Source: Ophiura sarsii (taxonomy: Eukaryota; Echinodermata; Ophiuroidea; Amphilepidida; Ophiuridae). From it: a stretch of 64,000 bases of DNA. The DNA is taken from the NCBI GenBank assembly GCA_035610835.1, contig CM069449.1, forward strand, positions 40,531,098 through 40,595,097, in the 5' to 3' direction. The notes beneath the pieces were generated by a model. The model was not told where the DNA came from and made no database searches. It saw only the letters and a list, made by a program, of their open reading frames with translations. Of this stretch, positions 1-11,220 are shown one piece after another. Position 1 is the stretch's first letter; the number at the start of each line of letters is the position of its first letter. The translations under genes and the position numbers were made by a program.

Positions 1-373
1 GTGTAGTGGATGATGTGACTCGTAATTGAGATACTGGTTTGTGTGAGTCGGCTTCCGGTATAACAACAGTTTGACTGTGCCATCTCCTTTCTTCACGATT
101 AAGGTGTCGAGGAAAGGGATCCGTCCGTTGGTTTCTTTTTCATATGTGAATTTGATGGATCCTGACTTGTCGATTTGGTTCAGGTGGTCCGTCAATTCAT
201 CCACACACTCCTTCTGTACTACTTCCAGGATATCGTCAACGTATCGTAGCCAGAGTTTGGGTTTACAATCCATGGGTGCAGTAGCTATGGCCTGTTGTTC
301 CAGAGCCTCCATGAAAATGTTGGCTGCTATGTGACACTGGGCTGCCCATAGCTGTCCCAAATAGTTGACTGTA
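1..373 (-). pseudogene. Penelope-like element reverse transcriptase fragment, cut by left window edge
   Basis: Read on the minus strand this encodes the catalytic half of a Penelope-like element (PLE) reverse transcriptase, which copies the element's RNA into DNA. Seen: GKIYSQLFGTAMGSPVS, then after a frame change IAANIFMEA, then LWLRYVDDILEVV with the catalytic YVDD intact, GRIPFLDTL, and the family signature YRKPTHTNQYLNYESHHPLH running off the edge. The frame changes at about 333-345, just after GSPVS, consistent with a 2-base deletion. The rest of the protein would lie to the left of the window. The fragment abuts, in opposite orientation, the GIY-YIG tail of another PLE piece. A dead copy, with high confidence in the family. 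Confidence 0.88.
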
Positions 374-383
374 GATTTTTCCT

Positions 384-698
384 TTGAAGAAAAACAGAAA
401 ACACAAAACAGAAGCGGAAAAAGTAAGCAAGTCAGTGTCCACGAGAGCGTCCAGAAAGACATCACAATCGGTAGTCCATAAATCGGCCATCACGGACCAC
501 GTAGCGGAGAAGAACCATGTCATCGGATGGGGAGAGGCAAAGGTCTTAGGTACAGAGCAGGATAGATACAAGAGATGGATCAAGGAGGCAGTGGAGATCA
601 GAAAGAAGGGGCCCACCATCATGAATCGTGACGAGGGGCAGTATCATCTCTCACATGTTTTTGATGAACTATTGCTATCTGGAGAAAAAAACATCTAG
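384..698 (+). pseudogene. Penelope-like element C-terminal (GIY-YIG side) fragment
   Basis: The plus strand encodes about 104 residues matching the C-terminal end of PLE proteins, after the GIY-YIG endonuclease core. Visible family phrases are HKSAITDHVAEKNHVIGW, the acidic and basic stretch through DRYKRWIKEAVEIRKKG, and MNRDEGQYHLSHVFDELL just before the stop. The GIY-YIG core and the reverse transcriptase are missing from this strand. The piece begins next to the inverted RT fragment at 1-373, which suggests a 5'-truncated or rearranged copy, as PLE insertions often are. The tail downstream (700-850) carries a hammerhead-like motif. The function (target nicking) is known for the family and not testable here. 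Confidence 0.85.
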
Positions 699-774
699 AA
701 ACTCCAGAGTCGTCGCTAAGCAACCAACTAGCGTCGATAGTAGCAGTAGTTAATCACTCACTACCTATCATGTG

Positions 775-807
775 TTGATAAAGGCAACAGTGTTTGCCGA
801 AACGTCC
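775..807 (+). ncRNA. degenerate hammerhead-ribozyme-like motif in PLE tail
   Basis: The order is TTGATAA, a short stem (GGCAAC, AGT loop, GTTTGCC), then GAAAC and GTC. This is the layout of a hammerhead core (CTGATGA, stem II, GAAA, then GTC at the cleavage site) with C3 and G8 changed, so activity is unlikely. Hammerhead ribozymes are known in the terminal repeats of Penelope-like elements, and this sits about 75 bp after a PLE stop codon. Confidence 0.5.
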
Positions 808-849
808 ACAATAACAAGTAAGTGGAAATAATTGGATTAAATACAATGA

Positions 850-1460
850 ACCTTCTTCTCATACAAGCTTGCGTGTTTTCTAGTTATGAGATATCGTGCA
901 AAACGTATGAAAAATATTAAAATTGGCGAGAAAAATAAAAGTTGACATTTTGGATAAAAATAGTTGTTCAATTATGGAAGAGCATGACCTAATTTCTGGG
1001 TGAAAATAGCAATTTTATCAACATTTTTATTGATTTTTAAAGATAAATGGCTTAAAAATAGCGGGTGAGAAAAATAAAGAAATACATAAGAAATTACGTT
1101 AACTTTGATGAAATTTTGATGATTTATGATGTGCAATTAATTATTTTATTGATCAAAAAATAATTAAAACTGAAAATGCTTAATCGCAGGGTGAGCGTTT
1201 TCTACATACAAATGTATACAAAACACCACCGATATGTTGAGACACCCGAAACTCAATTGACCATAACGTTAGAACCGAAAATCCAATTTACCTCAAACAT
1301 TTTTAAAGCAGAGACTTAGCAGTTTTCTACTGTGCTAATATCTCATTTTTGTCCGAAGCACTGAATTTTAATATCTGACTAACATAGACCCCATATAACA
1401 AATGGCAAATTGTAAAAGATTGGGTAATGAAGCATACAATAATATTAAATTAAAATAGAA
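850..1460. other. no gene seen
   Basis: AT-rich DNA between two PLE copies. No coding pattern, hairpin or tandem repeat stood out. Confidence 0.5.
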
Positions 1461-3177
1461 ATGTTCCTTGTTTCTATGACGACCTTAATTAATCTAATCA
1501 AAGGGGAGAGGAATGCCTTAAAAGACTTGAGAAACGATGACTCCATCACAATCTTACCTAGTGACAAAGGCAGGTGCACTGTTGTAATAGATACCGACGA
1601 CTATAAACAGCAAGTCAAGGATCTTCTCAGCGACACTAACACTTACACGCTTTCCAAACGGGACCCAACCAGGAAGTTTAAAGAGAAGCTGAACTGTGTC
1701 CTGAAGAAACTTCGAGACAAAGACACCATTTCCAAGGCTGAATACTACCTTCTCATGCCGGAATCTAACACGGTACCGCTATTCTACGGCCTTCCCAAAC
1801 TACGACCTATTGTTTCCTCCATCGTCTCCATCACTTACCAGGTCGCCAAACTGGTCGCGAGGATTATTTCACCTTTGGTAAGCCAATCTCCCCACCACAT
1901 TAAAAACTGTGTGGATTTCGCGGAGAGAGTCGGCAACCTCTCTCTTCAAAAAGGAGAAGTGATGGACTCTTATGATGTAAAAGGATTCTTCACTAACACC
2001 CCAGTTCCAGACGCACTTCAGGTCATCCAAACCAGACTGGAAGAAGACGACCTCCTCCACGAGCGCACTCCCTTAATTGTCAACGAGGTGATGGAACTGC
2101 TCACCTTCTGTGCCACCTCCACCTACATGATGGGGTTAGGCAACATCTATTAACAGAAAGAAGGTTTCGAGATGGGATCTCCAGTCTCGCCATTGGCTTC
2201 CAACATTTTCATGGAATGGTTTGAGATGCGAGCACTTGACACTGCCCCACATCCTCCATCTTTCTGGGGCAGATACGTCTACGATACTTTTGTGGTCATT
2301 CGCGAGGAATACATCGACGAGTTTACCACACATATCAACAACATATCGCCGTCGATTGAGTTCACCATGGAACGCGAATAGAACGATAAACTCGCTATGT
2401 TGGACACTAACATTCACAGAAGTGAAGATGGCTCAACCAAAATTACCAACTACCGTAAACCCACACACACAGACCAATACCTACTTATGGACTCTCACCA
2501 TCCTCTTCAACACAAACTCGGGGTGATCAGGACATTAATCCACCGAGCCAAAACTCTCATCACAAAACAGGAGGACAATGTGGAAGAATAAAACGCATTC
2601 GCAATGTCCGGGGTGTGTGTGGATGATACCAGCGGTCTCCACACACACCTAAGACATTCACGTAACTGCCCAAAACGCAAACAAACAGATGCTCCGTCCG
2701 CAGAAAAGAGGGTCCGTAACCCTACCTTACGTCAGAGGTGTATCGGAAGGTCTGCACAGAATACTAACCAAACGCGGTGTCCGGGTCCACTTTTAACCCA
2801 GGAACACCCTCAGGCAGCACCTAGTCTCGCCCAAGGACAAAATAGACATAATGGAGAAGTGTGGCACAGTGTACCATATTGCTTGTAAGCAATGCCCTGC
2901 CTCCTACATTGGCGAGACCAAACGCCTTCTTGGCATCAGAGCCGTCGAACACCAACGGGAACCGTCCCCCGTCGCTGAAAATACCACGAGGACCGGTCAT
3001 AAGTTCCCCAGGGACAATATCAGAATCCTTGATTTTGACTCCTCTTGATTTGGACGGGGAGTTCGCGAAGCCGCTCACATCAGGCTCAAGCAGATCTCCC
3101 TCAACAGAGACGGAGGAAGCATACTACATACCAGCGATTTATACGCCGCTATTGAGTTGTCGTCCATCACCACCTGA
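1461..3177 (+). pseudogene. Penelope-like retroelement, RT plus GIY-YIG endonuclease, broken
   Basis: This is a longer PLE copy. Order seen: an N-terminal PLE motif (ILPSDKGRCTVVIDTDDY, 1551-1610), fingers (YGLPKLRPIVSS), palm (DVKGFFTN), then GSPVSPLASNIFMEWFE (2175-2225), the active-site box as RYVYDTFVV, YRKPTHTDQYLLMDSHHP (2451-2510), a linker (VSPKDKIDIMEKCG), the GIY-YIG core (VYHIACKQCPASYIGET, 2870-2920) and the end (RGVREAAHIR, LNRDGG). The RT part stays in one frame but is cut by stops at 2151, 2379 and 2589. The endonuclease part is in another frame, with stops near 2795 and 3046. The first active-site Asp is replaced by Tyr (YVYD). An inactive copy, family certain. Confidence 0.9.
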
Positions 3178-3230
3178 CGGCGATGATGATGAGACTAATA
3201 GCTTAACCGCCAACAACGCAACACGTACAT

Positions 3231-3508
3231 AATTTTGTTCTGCGTATTTTGACACCTCGATCGTTGAGATACAGTGTTGCGGAGCTGAGTTATTGTCATT
3301 TCAATGATCGTGAGTCCAGTTTCAAAAGTGACACTCATCCCTATTGAAAAACACGAATCTGATCATTCTAAACAGTAATGCAAACCTCTTTCTATAGGAT
3401 GATTGTCACTTTTGAAACTGGACCCACGACCATTGGAATGACAATAACTCCGCTCCGCAACATCGTATCTAATCGATCGAGGTGTCACATTACGCAGAAC
3501 AAAATTAT
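3231..3508. mobile_element. foldback MITE with ~110-bp arms
   Basis: The left arm begins CATAATTTTGTTCTGCGTA and continues through GACACCTCGATCG and GTCCAGTTTCAAAAGTGAC. The right arm (about 3395-3508) reads back the same way and ends CGCAGAACAAAATTATG. The arms differ at several sites and the central spacer is about 55 bp. There is no open frame. It lies just after the end of the PLE. I see no clear target duplication, so the superfamily is open. Confidence 0.8.
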
Positions 3509-3509
3509 G

Positions 3510-4250
3510 CACTTGGTTATTTGCTTCGATCAATGCATACCCTTTCGAACCGTTATATATTGGATCATTTCTAAGTGTTTCGATACTTTTTGTGAGCAGT
3601 TTATATGGTTAACTTGTAGATATAGCACACTATTCTTTTTATGGCTCGTGGCATCCATCTGAATGATTTGAGACCATGTTCATTAAAATCGGAACATTAT
3701 GAGAATGTGAACCCATTTTACAAAGAATTTGAGCCAACATTTGACCTTTGACCTATTTGCCCTACATCTCGGAAACTAAGCATCGGGTGAAAATACAACC
3801 GTTACATGTTCTCAACAAAAGTTTGATATGCATTTCAATTAATCAAATCATTTACATTTTGACCCCTATATGACCTCTGACTTTCGATAGCAGCCACCCG
3901 TACATGATGCGACACGGCAGCAATATGAAATATTGACTCTTGGCACCCCAAAAAACTAATCAGATCATAAACCGTTTGTACCTTCTCAGCTGATTAATCC
4001 TTCTGGGCTCCCGGCCTAGATGGCTCGCAGCACCAACGTTCCAACCGGATAGGATATTTACTGTATAACGAAAGGACTGCGAATAAGCCGAAAAATCTAA
4101 CGTACTGATTTATCATGGGTGGTCTCTGTTCAAGGACACCAGATCGTAAGTTATCTGTTTGATTTTGTTGGGTGTAAAAGGCAATCCCATAGCAATACAG
4201 TAATATTACGCTAACACTGTTTTATTCCTCCCGGGTTTATCCTTTAGCCC
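3510..4250. other. no gene seen
   Basis: AT-rich DNA without recognisable coding sequence. Short open frames here have no family motif. Confidence 0.5.
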
Positions 4251-4283
4251 ACTGCGTGATTTTATCATGCAAAATCACGCAGT
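4251..4283. repeat. perfect 13-bp hairpin
   Basis: ACTGCGTGATTTT (4251-4263), a 7-nt spacer ATCATGC, then AAAATCACGCAGT (4271-4283). It could be the relic of a MITE or a structured RNA. No gene is adjacent. Confidence 0.75.
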
Positions 4284-5510
4284 CGGCCTTGAATTTGATC
4301 GCGGATTGATATGTTTGTTTCTATGGCTACTCCTCACTACACCACCAACTTCTAGTATCATATATGAGAATAAAACTAAGAAGAATACAAAGCAAAAATA
4401 AGTCGGTCAGACTTTTTTTGGATTCAAATTAGTATAGAATAGTAAGTATAGTAAGAATTTATAATGTAAATTAAACAAGATATTTAAAAAAAAAGGTCAA
4501 CGTCCATTATATGAAATTAACAGAGGACAAAGGAAATTTGAAAAAGAAGATTTAGACAGTGTATGATGTATTTTAACAAATCATATGTAATATATCATTT
4601 TTTTAAAAAAAAAACAGTGTTTGGTAAAAAATGGTAGCACCAACATCAATGTTGTGGTAAAACATCAATCACTTTTTGGTCAAAAATTGAAAAAATAAGA
4701 ATGTTTTAAGGTTATGAATATCAAATAAACATAAGTCTAGGTTGATTAAATTAATATGATCTGCAGTACAGTTTGCTTGGAAATAACTAAATATCTAACA
4801 TTGTGAATCGACGAACATTAATATTTACATGAAATGAGCAGAAAGATATGAAATTTAATATAATAAAAGTGTTGATAACAATAACTTGTTTTACTAATTT
4901 AATCAAATCTGTAAATAAACTGTATGGAAAACATAACGCTACGGACAATCCCCTTTATAATTTACATAACACATTAATCTCCCATTTACCTCAAAAAATC
5001 CTACTTCATAGCCACGATAATCATGCACTATAAATTGAGTTAGAACATTTCCATTACTATACAGTTTATAAATATCTCGCATTTCACACATCCACTCACA
5101 CAGGTTGTTGTAGGGCTGACTAAACCAATACAGTATATTAACGTCAAGCAATTAGGTTGTAACGCTAAGTCTAATCTAAAGGAAGTAATGCCTATACTAG
5201 TATTTACACTGTATTTACACTTTGGCAATGTAAGGATGATTGAACTGGGTGGTCCCTGTGGCTGTCCATGGTTCCTCAGTTCTGCATAGTATATTAGTAG
5301 AGTTGGCCAAATCTTGGCATTTCGTAGTAACAATGTGCAATGTTTTAACACTATTTTAATTATTTTTCCACAATTACAACATGATATATGTTCATATTCT
5401 CGTATCGAGATCTCATATACATTTTAAAGACATATGGGTACAAATACCGATTTAAAATACATGAAAGCAATTCATAGACTCCACCACAGAGCCTGAATCT
5501 GAATTCAAAT
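4284..5510. other. no gene seen
   Basis: AT-rich and anonymous. Open frames at 4848-5033 and on the minus strand at 4939-5351 have no family motif and biased composition, so they are not called. Confidence 0.5.
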
Positions 5511-5534
5511 GTCAACGTCCTCAGGGACGTTGAC
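5511..5534. repeat. perfect 10-bp hairpin
   Basis: GTCAACGTCC (5511-5520), spacer TCAG, then GGACGTTGAC (5525-5534). Its role is unknown. Confidence 0.7.
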
Positions 5535-5697
5535 AAAAAACCGATTCCAGACCTAGGCCTATTCGATACGGATCCACAGGAGCCTGCACCGAACTATTTC
5601 AGAATATCAACAAATCAGGGACAAAAACTGCACAGAAAACAACACCTAAATGTAAATGCAAGACAAAATTTTGAACCACGGAGCACGTTTTCAATAT

Positions 5698-5862
5698 GGC
5701 AGATCAGCGTCGAAAGATCAAGATCAATGGCTTAGAAAATGAGCACAACCTTAAAGAGTACCAGGAGATTAAGAAAATCCAACTTCAACTCAGAAAATGT
5801 TCTATCCAAATGTACTCCGAAGTTGAGAAACAACAGCAAAGATGTGTACACAAATACTGATT
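5698..5862 (+). CDS. short hypothetical coiled-coil-like ORF, possibly a retroelement relic
   Basis: An ATG opens a 54-residue frame starting MADQRRKIKINGLENEHN and rich in Lys, Glu and Gln, with the spacing of a short charged helix. Downstream (about 6110-6150) another frame reads RKRKRGRPKIRW, a phrase resembling the RGRP-type motif found in some retroelement and AT-hook proteins. The two may be remains of one mobile-element protein. I do not recognise the family. There are no splice sites or poly-A signal clear enough to call a gene. Confidence 0.25.
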
Positions 5863-5869
5863 TACGAAA

Positions 5870-6987
5870 TACTACTAACAACGAATCCGGTTCCCAAACT
5901 AAGTGTAATTAAAGGATTCAAATGGAACATTGTTCATAGAGGATAACGAAATGGAAAGAGCACATGACCAATGTTTTGCCATGTGTCAAGTTGGCGATCA
6001 AACTCTACAGCAAGATCGCAATCGCAGCACATTGCTATGCTTTGGACACAGAAGAGAGCCTACTGGCTGATCCTATTAAATGTGATCAGCCAATGAAGTC
6101 TCGAACGAAAACGTAAACGTGGCCGACCAAAGATCCGTTGGTTATGGCGGTGTAGAATTGACCACTAATTTATGAGATTTTTTTCTTTTTTTCTCTCTTT
6201 ATGTTGTGATTGAAATCCGAAGAAGCCTGAATTTGTTATTTGACCTATGACCTACGTTAACAATTTGACACGGAACTTATCATTGACTATTTTATATATT
6301 TTATTCTTGGTCGGCAGGTGTTTTAGACTAAAATAATGTTTTTCTTTATTTAATCGTTAATTAGACACCTGGACTTGCAACGTATCATGCTGCTGCGTAA
6401 GAAATAATCAAGGTAATGCATATTAAATGACATTTTGTTTAAACATTGTTTGCCTTTTACCTTTACTTTCAATATCATTGGTCCATGTCACCTTTTGTCT
6501 TATTATCCACTTGATCTATCAGTTGTCAATTTTGATAACCCTACCATATTCTTTAACTGATTTCTATGATAAATTCCAAGGAAGCTAACATTTTATTTTG
6601 ATGTTTTAAAACAAAACTTCAGCAGAATAAACACTGAACCCTGACAGTATAATTTGTGAACTTGGCAAATATTTTCTTTCACAAATGTGAATTACTTTTA
6701 AGCGCAATTATCATTTAACAAAGTGTCTACAGAACATTTTGTTCGTACAATATTTTAGTATGTGAAGTATTATCATCTGAACTATTTATTTCTACAGTTA
6801 ATATGCCTGGTACCTGTTATAAATTACAGACACAACAATGCCTTGCTTGTAAACTCTCACTCCAGTTTTACTCATGTCTTAACGTAAATCCCTAGCTTAC
6901 GAAACTTGTCACAGTTTGCCTATTTTCAGTCGGTTACCTTTATTTTTAGGAAAAATAAACAAGATTAACTATGCTTTATACCAGGCG
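5870..6987. other. no gene seen
   Basis: Apart from the RGRP-like phrase near 6110-6150, this is AT-rich DNA without visible genes or strong repeats. Confidence 0.45.
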
Positions 6988-8329
6988 CCTGACACTCTAT
7001 TGTTCAAATCGCCGAAAGCATAGACGGACATGAATATACAATGAATAATCATATCAATGAATATACGTCATTTGTGACGTCGAAAATGAAAAGTACCAGA
7101 CCATAGTGGACACGAACGGCCGTAATCTTTGAATCTCCGTTGATTTCAATGTTATGTCGGAGTGTTTTACCTAATTTCATACTGACACGACCTGAGTGAT
7201 AATCAAACGGTCCCCGAACGATGCCCTGGCGCTGTTGAAGTCAGAAATATCATCGTTCCCTACAGGCCGAGCGTTCCCACATCGAATTTCACCTAGAATA
7301 TTCGTCACACGAACCTATGTCCGCCATCGTCTGAATATCGAAAAGGCCCTCTGGAGAGTCAAGGGGACGACATTTTTTTCTACGCATGCGTCCGATCGCT
7401 TTGGATTTGTCCACTGAAATGTTGGACAAATGCCTAATGAGTATGTGCTGCATGGCAAGTGACACAACTTCTTGTAATGCGCTAATCAACCGTAGATCTA
7501 ACCCCCCGGGCTCCGGCCAGTTTGGGGGTGGAAAAGCCCAATCAGGAAAAGTTCACGGAAAAGATTCAGGCGTTGACGGTTCAATGGTATATCACAGATA
7601 GGCAAAGTGGGTATATCCAGTGACAGTTGTATATCCCCTTGGTATATAATATTTAATTTTGACTAAAGCAGCCGACAATGCATTGATTGATGATAACATC
7701 CAGAAGTGGTTTGATGTGATAATAATGCCGCCATGAGGATCGAGCCGTGTAGCGAGGGGCCACGCCGAACTATGATCGAGAGTGACCAATAACGCGCCGC
7801 AATGCGGACCACTGGCGCGCGGCGGGCCGGCACATCCAACATGCGCGAATCAGTGGCATAGCCAGCTTTAAACAGGGCCATAGGGAGGGGGAGGGGTGGA
7901 CTTATCAGACAGTAAAAAGTCCGAGTTGTATACCGACGAAAGGCATGATGTACAGTCAATAAAACTATGTGGTAGTGCCCACATGTTGTGGCGAATATAG
8001 GGCCTACACTTACTTGCAACAGAGTGACGTGGAATCCGGGGGCCGACTATACGACCGTAACAGAGCGACAGTAGAATCCGGTGTTTAATTTTTTTTAAAT
8101 TGAGTGAGGTATAAATAATAAATAGCTAGAAACAACAAAATCTCCCAGAATTTGGGAACATTTTCATCTTCTTAATGACGAATAAAGATTAAGTCCGAGA
8201 AACACAGTTATTTCCCTGCTTTGTTTATATAATTAGCGGCCAATGTTTTTAAATATACACGCTCGTTTACAAACAACCTGTATGCCTAACACGAAGTGCA
8301 CGACATTTTCCCGACCAAGACTAGTATTA

Positions 8330-8506
8330 ATGAACGGCCGCCAAATAATACTAGTTTTGCGCAACCCAAGCCATCCAAAAATAGTAGTTTTGAGAAAGAT
8401 ACTAGTTTTGCGCAACCAAAAGTAGTATCTTTCGCAAAACTACTAGTTTTGGGTGGTATTTTTCGCCCAAACAATAGTAGTTTTGCGAAAGATACTACTT
8501 TTGGGC
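8330..8506. repeat. palindromic short-repeat cluster
   Basis: Variants of ACTAGTTTTGCG and AGTAGTTTTGCGAAAGATACT are repeated in both orientations. The core is a perfect 26-bp inverted repeat (about 8418-8443 against 8478-8503) with a ~34-nt spacer. The cluster lies in the segment of copy 1 that copy 2 of the 3-kb repeat lacks. Confidence 0.8.
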
Positions 8507-9520
8507 GCAGCACCGGTTCTGAGCACTTCTCTAGCCCCCGCTCTAGCCCGCCCGGCCTGTGGGCCTAAATGAGACACCGTGCAGCATAAAGTATTATGAG
8601 AAAATGTGTACATATCTCCTAAGATTCTGGAGATTCGGAGTCTACCATCGGACCGGGCTTTCAGTTGACCTACGCATAGGAGCATCGTCGAAGCGAGAAT
8701 GTCCCCTGTAACCTTTTTCAAGATCTTTGGCACTGAAATTAAAATGTTGGTTCATTATAGAGGGAATCCACTTTACTCATACGGACGTGCCCGTAATCAC
8801 CCTTCAAAGGTACAAGACTTGATCGCGTCTATCAATAGTTGTCTGATTGCCTTTCCACATAATATATTTCGACATGAATATTGCGTCTCCCAATTCGTTT
8901 ATTAAAGCTAGCTAGCTAAATTTGGTAAGCTTTGGTACAAGAACTAACTTTCTTGAAATGAAGTTGTACCAAAGATTTTCTAGAAATTCATCGGTTGTAC
9001 AGATTTAAAAAAATGGTAATCATGGTAGATTAAACATTGGTATAAACGGTCTCCTTTCTCATGTTGTACGATTGTCTATGGCCTGTTTTGGAAATGTGTT
9101 TGCTTTGTGTATCCAAATAGCTTACAGTTGTATATTAGCCTAGCTATCAAGCTATAAAAATGACATCTCTGAATGTATTTTAAACAAAGTGTGCAAAGGA
9201 GAAATGGTTGGGCACACTGGTAAAATGGTTTTACAACAAGTGTTGCTATCATTATCAAAGTGAACTCAACTTCAATCACTTATTTATCGAGCAATAATAT
9301 ATTGTTTTACGCATTTTAATTTGTTTAGATTATAAAGTTAAATAAATCCAGAGATAAATGATAGATAGAAAAATAGATTAAAAAAAGAATAGAAAAAACT
9401 ATTAAAGCATTGGCGGCCTTTATAAATTATAAAAATTGACATAAAAATGATGTTACATACATCCACAATCAAGTTTTATTTGTTTTTTTAAAAAACAAAA
9501 AAATAGAAAACAACAACGAA

Positions 9521-9598
9521 CACACGGAGATTCGAACCCGTGATTGCCGATTGCAAACGATGTGCCAACGTATGCACGCCACAGAGATCGACGAGTGT
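9521..9598 (-). other. tRNA-like module (Pol III A/B-box remnant)
   Basis: The minus strand has GGGTTCGAATCTCC, a good B box (T-loop), about 50 nt after GGCGTGCATACGTTGG, which resembles an A box. No matching acceptor stem is seen, so this is a tRNA-derived or SINE-like relic, not a tRNA gene. Its partner in copy 2 is at 56,133-56,203. Confidence 0.6.
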
Positions 9599-10087
9599 AA
9601 TTGTGTCAGTTTTATTATTTAACCATTGATTCTTTTATTTATAACGAACGGATTTTTATCGTGCCATTTTGGACATTTTAAACCATATTTATATGTTACT
9701 CTCGCACAAAATGTGTTTGTAATGTGATTATACTCCTTATTTTGGAAAGAATGGTAAAAACTTTGAAATTTCGAACACAATAAATGGCATCTTGTATACT
9801 GTTTATACGGTCGCTCGACTGAACGTTGTGTGACCTGTTGCATTGCATTATTCATGTTACGATCTGTTTATGTATGCTTTTGTTATACTTCTCAATCGCT
9901 CATCGCCAACTCTGTACAAGAAACTTCATGCGCTGTCCCAACGCTGTCGTTAGAGAACAATAGAAAAGTCCCTTCGACTCTCCAGAGGGCGTTATTTGCG
10001 ACCTTTGACTGGGTTCACGGGGTTAATCATATTAATGAGCAAATATGCAAATGAGCTAAGTGTCCCCTCCTATTATATATACTCCTT

Positions 10088-11220
10088 GTTTATACGAACA
10101 ACATCAATGTTTTGGTTCAATGAACAAATCAAGGTCAAATGACTGTTATATTCCGTGCGCATTTTGGTATGATTCACCCTACAATTATATACAACCGACA
10201 GCACCTTCCTTAGCAATTGGCTCGTCTGACTTTATAGGAACCGGTCAGTTGCGCCCGCATTAAGTAGCACGTGTAGTCCGTGACACAGGTTTCGGCTGTC
10301 AAATGCATAAATCCTTTTCACCATGAATTGGGCAACACCACAGTGTCAGCATACCGTCGTCATACGTAGAGGTAGGACTGAGACCCGACAGGTTTAATAC
10401 CGAAAGTACATGGTCATAAATCCGTGAATTAATCCTTGATCATCAAATCACTTGATTCATTTTCTCAAGTGCAACTAGTTAAAATATAATTTTCGGACTT
10501 TTATCCCAAAATATAATCGTACATTAAGTTTAATTTGGACCCAAGATTAGGAGATTAAAAATGACTTTAAAATTATCTGTAATGAGGAACAAAATTGGAA
10601 ATAATAAAAAATGAAGATAAATAATAGTAGTAATAAAATGTTAAGTCAACGCGTGCTCATACATGCGACCATTCAAGGCTCCTTTTGAATCTATAACATA
10701 CCCAAACATGAACCACTCACCTCAAGAACAGAAATGCCCACTTATTACGAAACCAAAGTACTGCAAATCTCAAGACCCACGAAACTCGAGAACCGTGAAA
10801 CTCGAAACCCGCTCTAGTTGTTTTATTAAAACGTTTAGTCAAGTCAAGTCCCTCTCCGTGATTGTTACTCCTTTGCTGAAAATCGTTAACTTTGGCGCAG
10901 TATCTGTAGGTCACGAGCTGTAAGTCATGGCAGGAACGAACCAACCAACCAGTCAAGATTCAATCAAGAACGAACAGAATCATATAATTTTAAATCATTC
11001 CGATGATAATTACAAAAGACAACATTTAATTAATTTCTTAAAACGTAAAAGACAGGATGAAAAAATTGTCCATATATTAAAATATCGGAGATAAGTTGTA
11101 CGGAGTCACTGGCTTCTCTTCTGGTGATGAGCTACAAATCACAACTAATGCTTATTGTGCTTAGAGAAGCACGGATATTGGCTTCCTTAGTCAAATCAGA
11201 TATTATTTAAAAACATTTTC
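10088..11220. other. no gene seen
   Basis: AT-rich, with small open frames (10,060-10,263 and 10,663-10,923) that show no domain or conserved phrase. Confidence 0.45.

Larger units (their letters stand above)
6988..10087 (+). mobile_element. ~3.1-kb anonymous repeat, copy 1
   Basis: This whole stretch matches 55,636-58,615 in reverse complement. The shared left edge is CTGACACTCTATTGTTCAAA and the shared right edge is TATTATATATACTCCTT. Similarity is strong in patches and broken by indels; one 400-bp stretch (8,100-8,510) is absent from copy 2. Both copies carry a tRNA-like module. A short inner inverted repeat (CCCTCTGGAGAGTC near 7350, and its complement near 9980) lies about 2.6 kb apart. 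No long open frame, RT or transposase is visible, so it looks non-autonomous. No convincing target duplication was found. The family is not recognised. Confidence 0.75.

Noticed and set aside
7196..7417. Conserved-looking frame shared with 58,064-58,405
   Set aside because: The similarity comes from the two copies of the 3-kb repeat; no known domain, and the two frames end differently.
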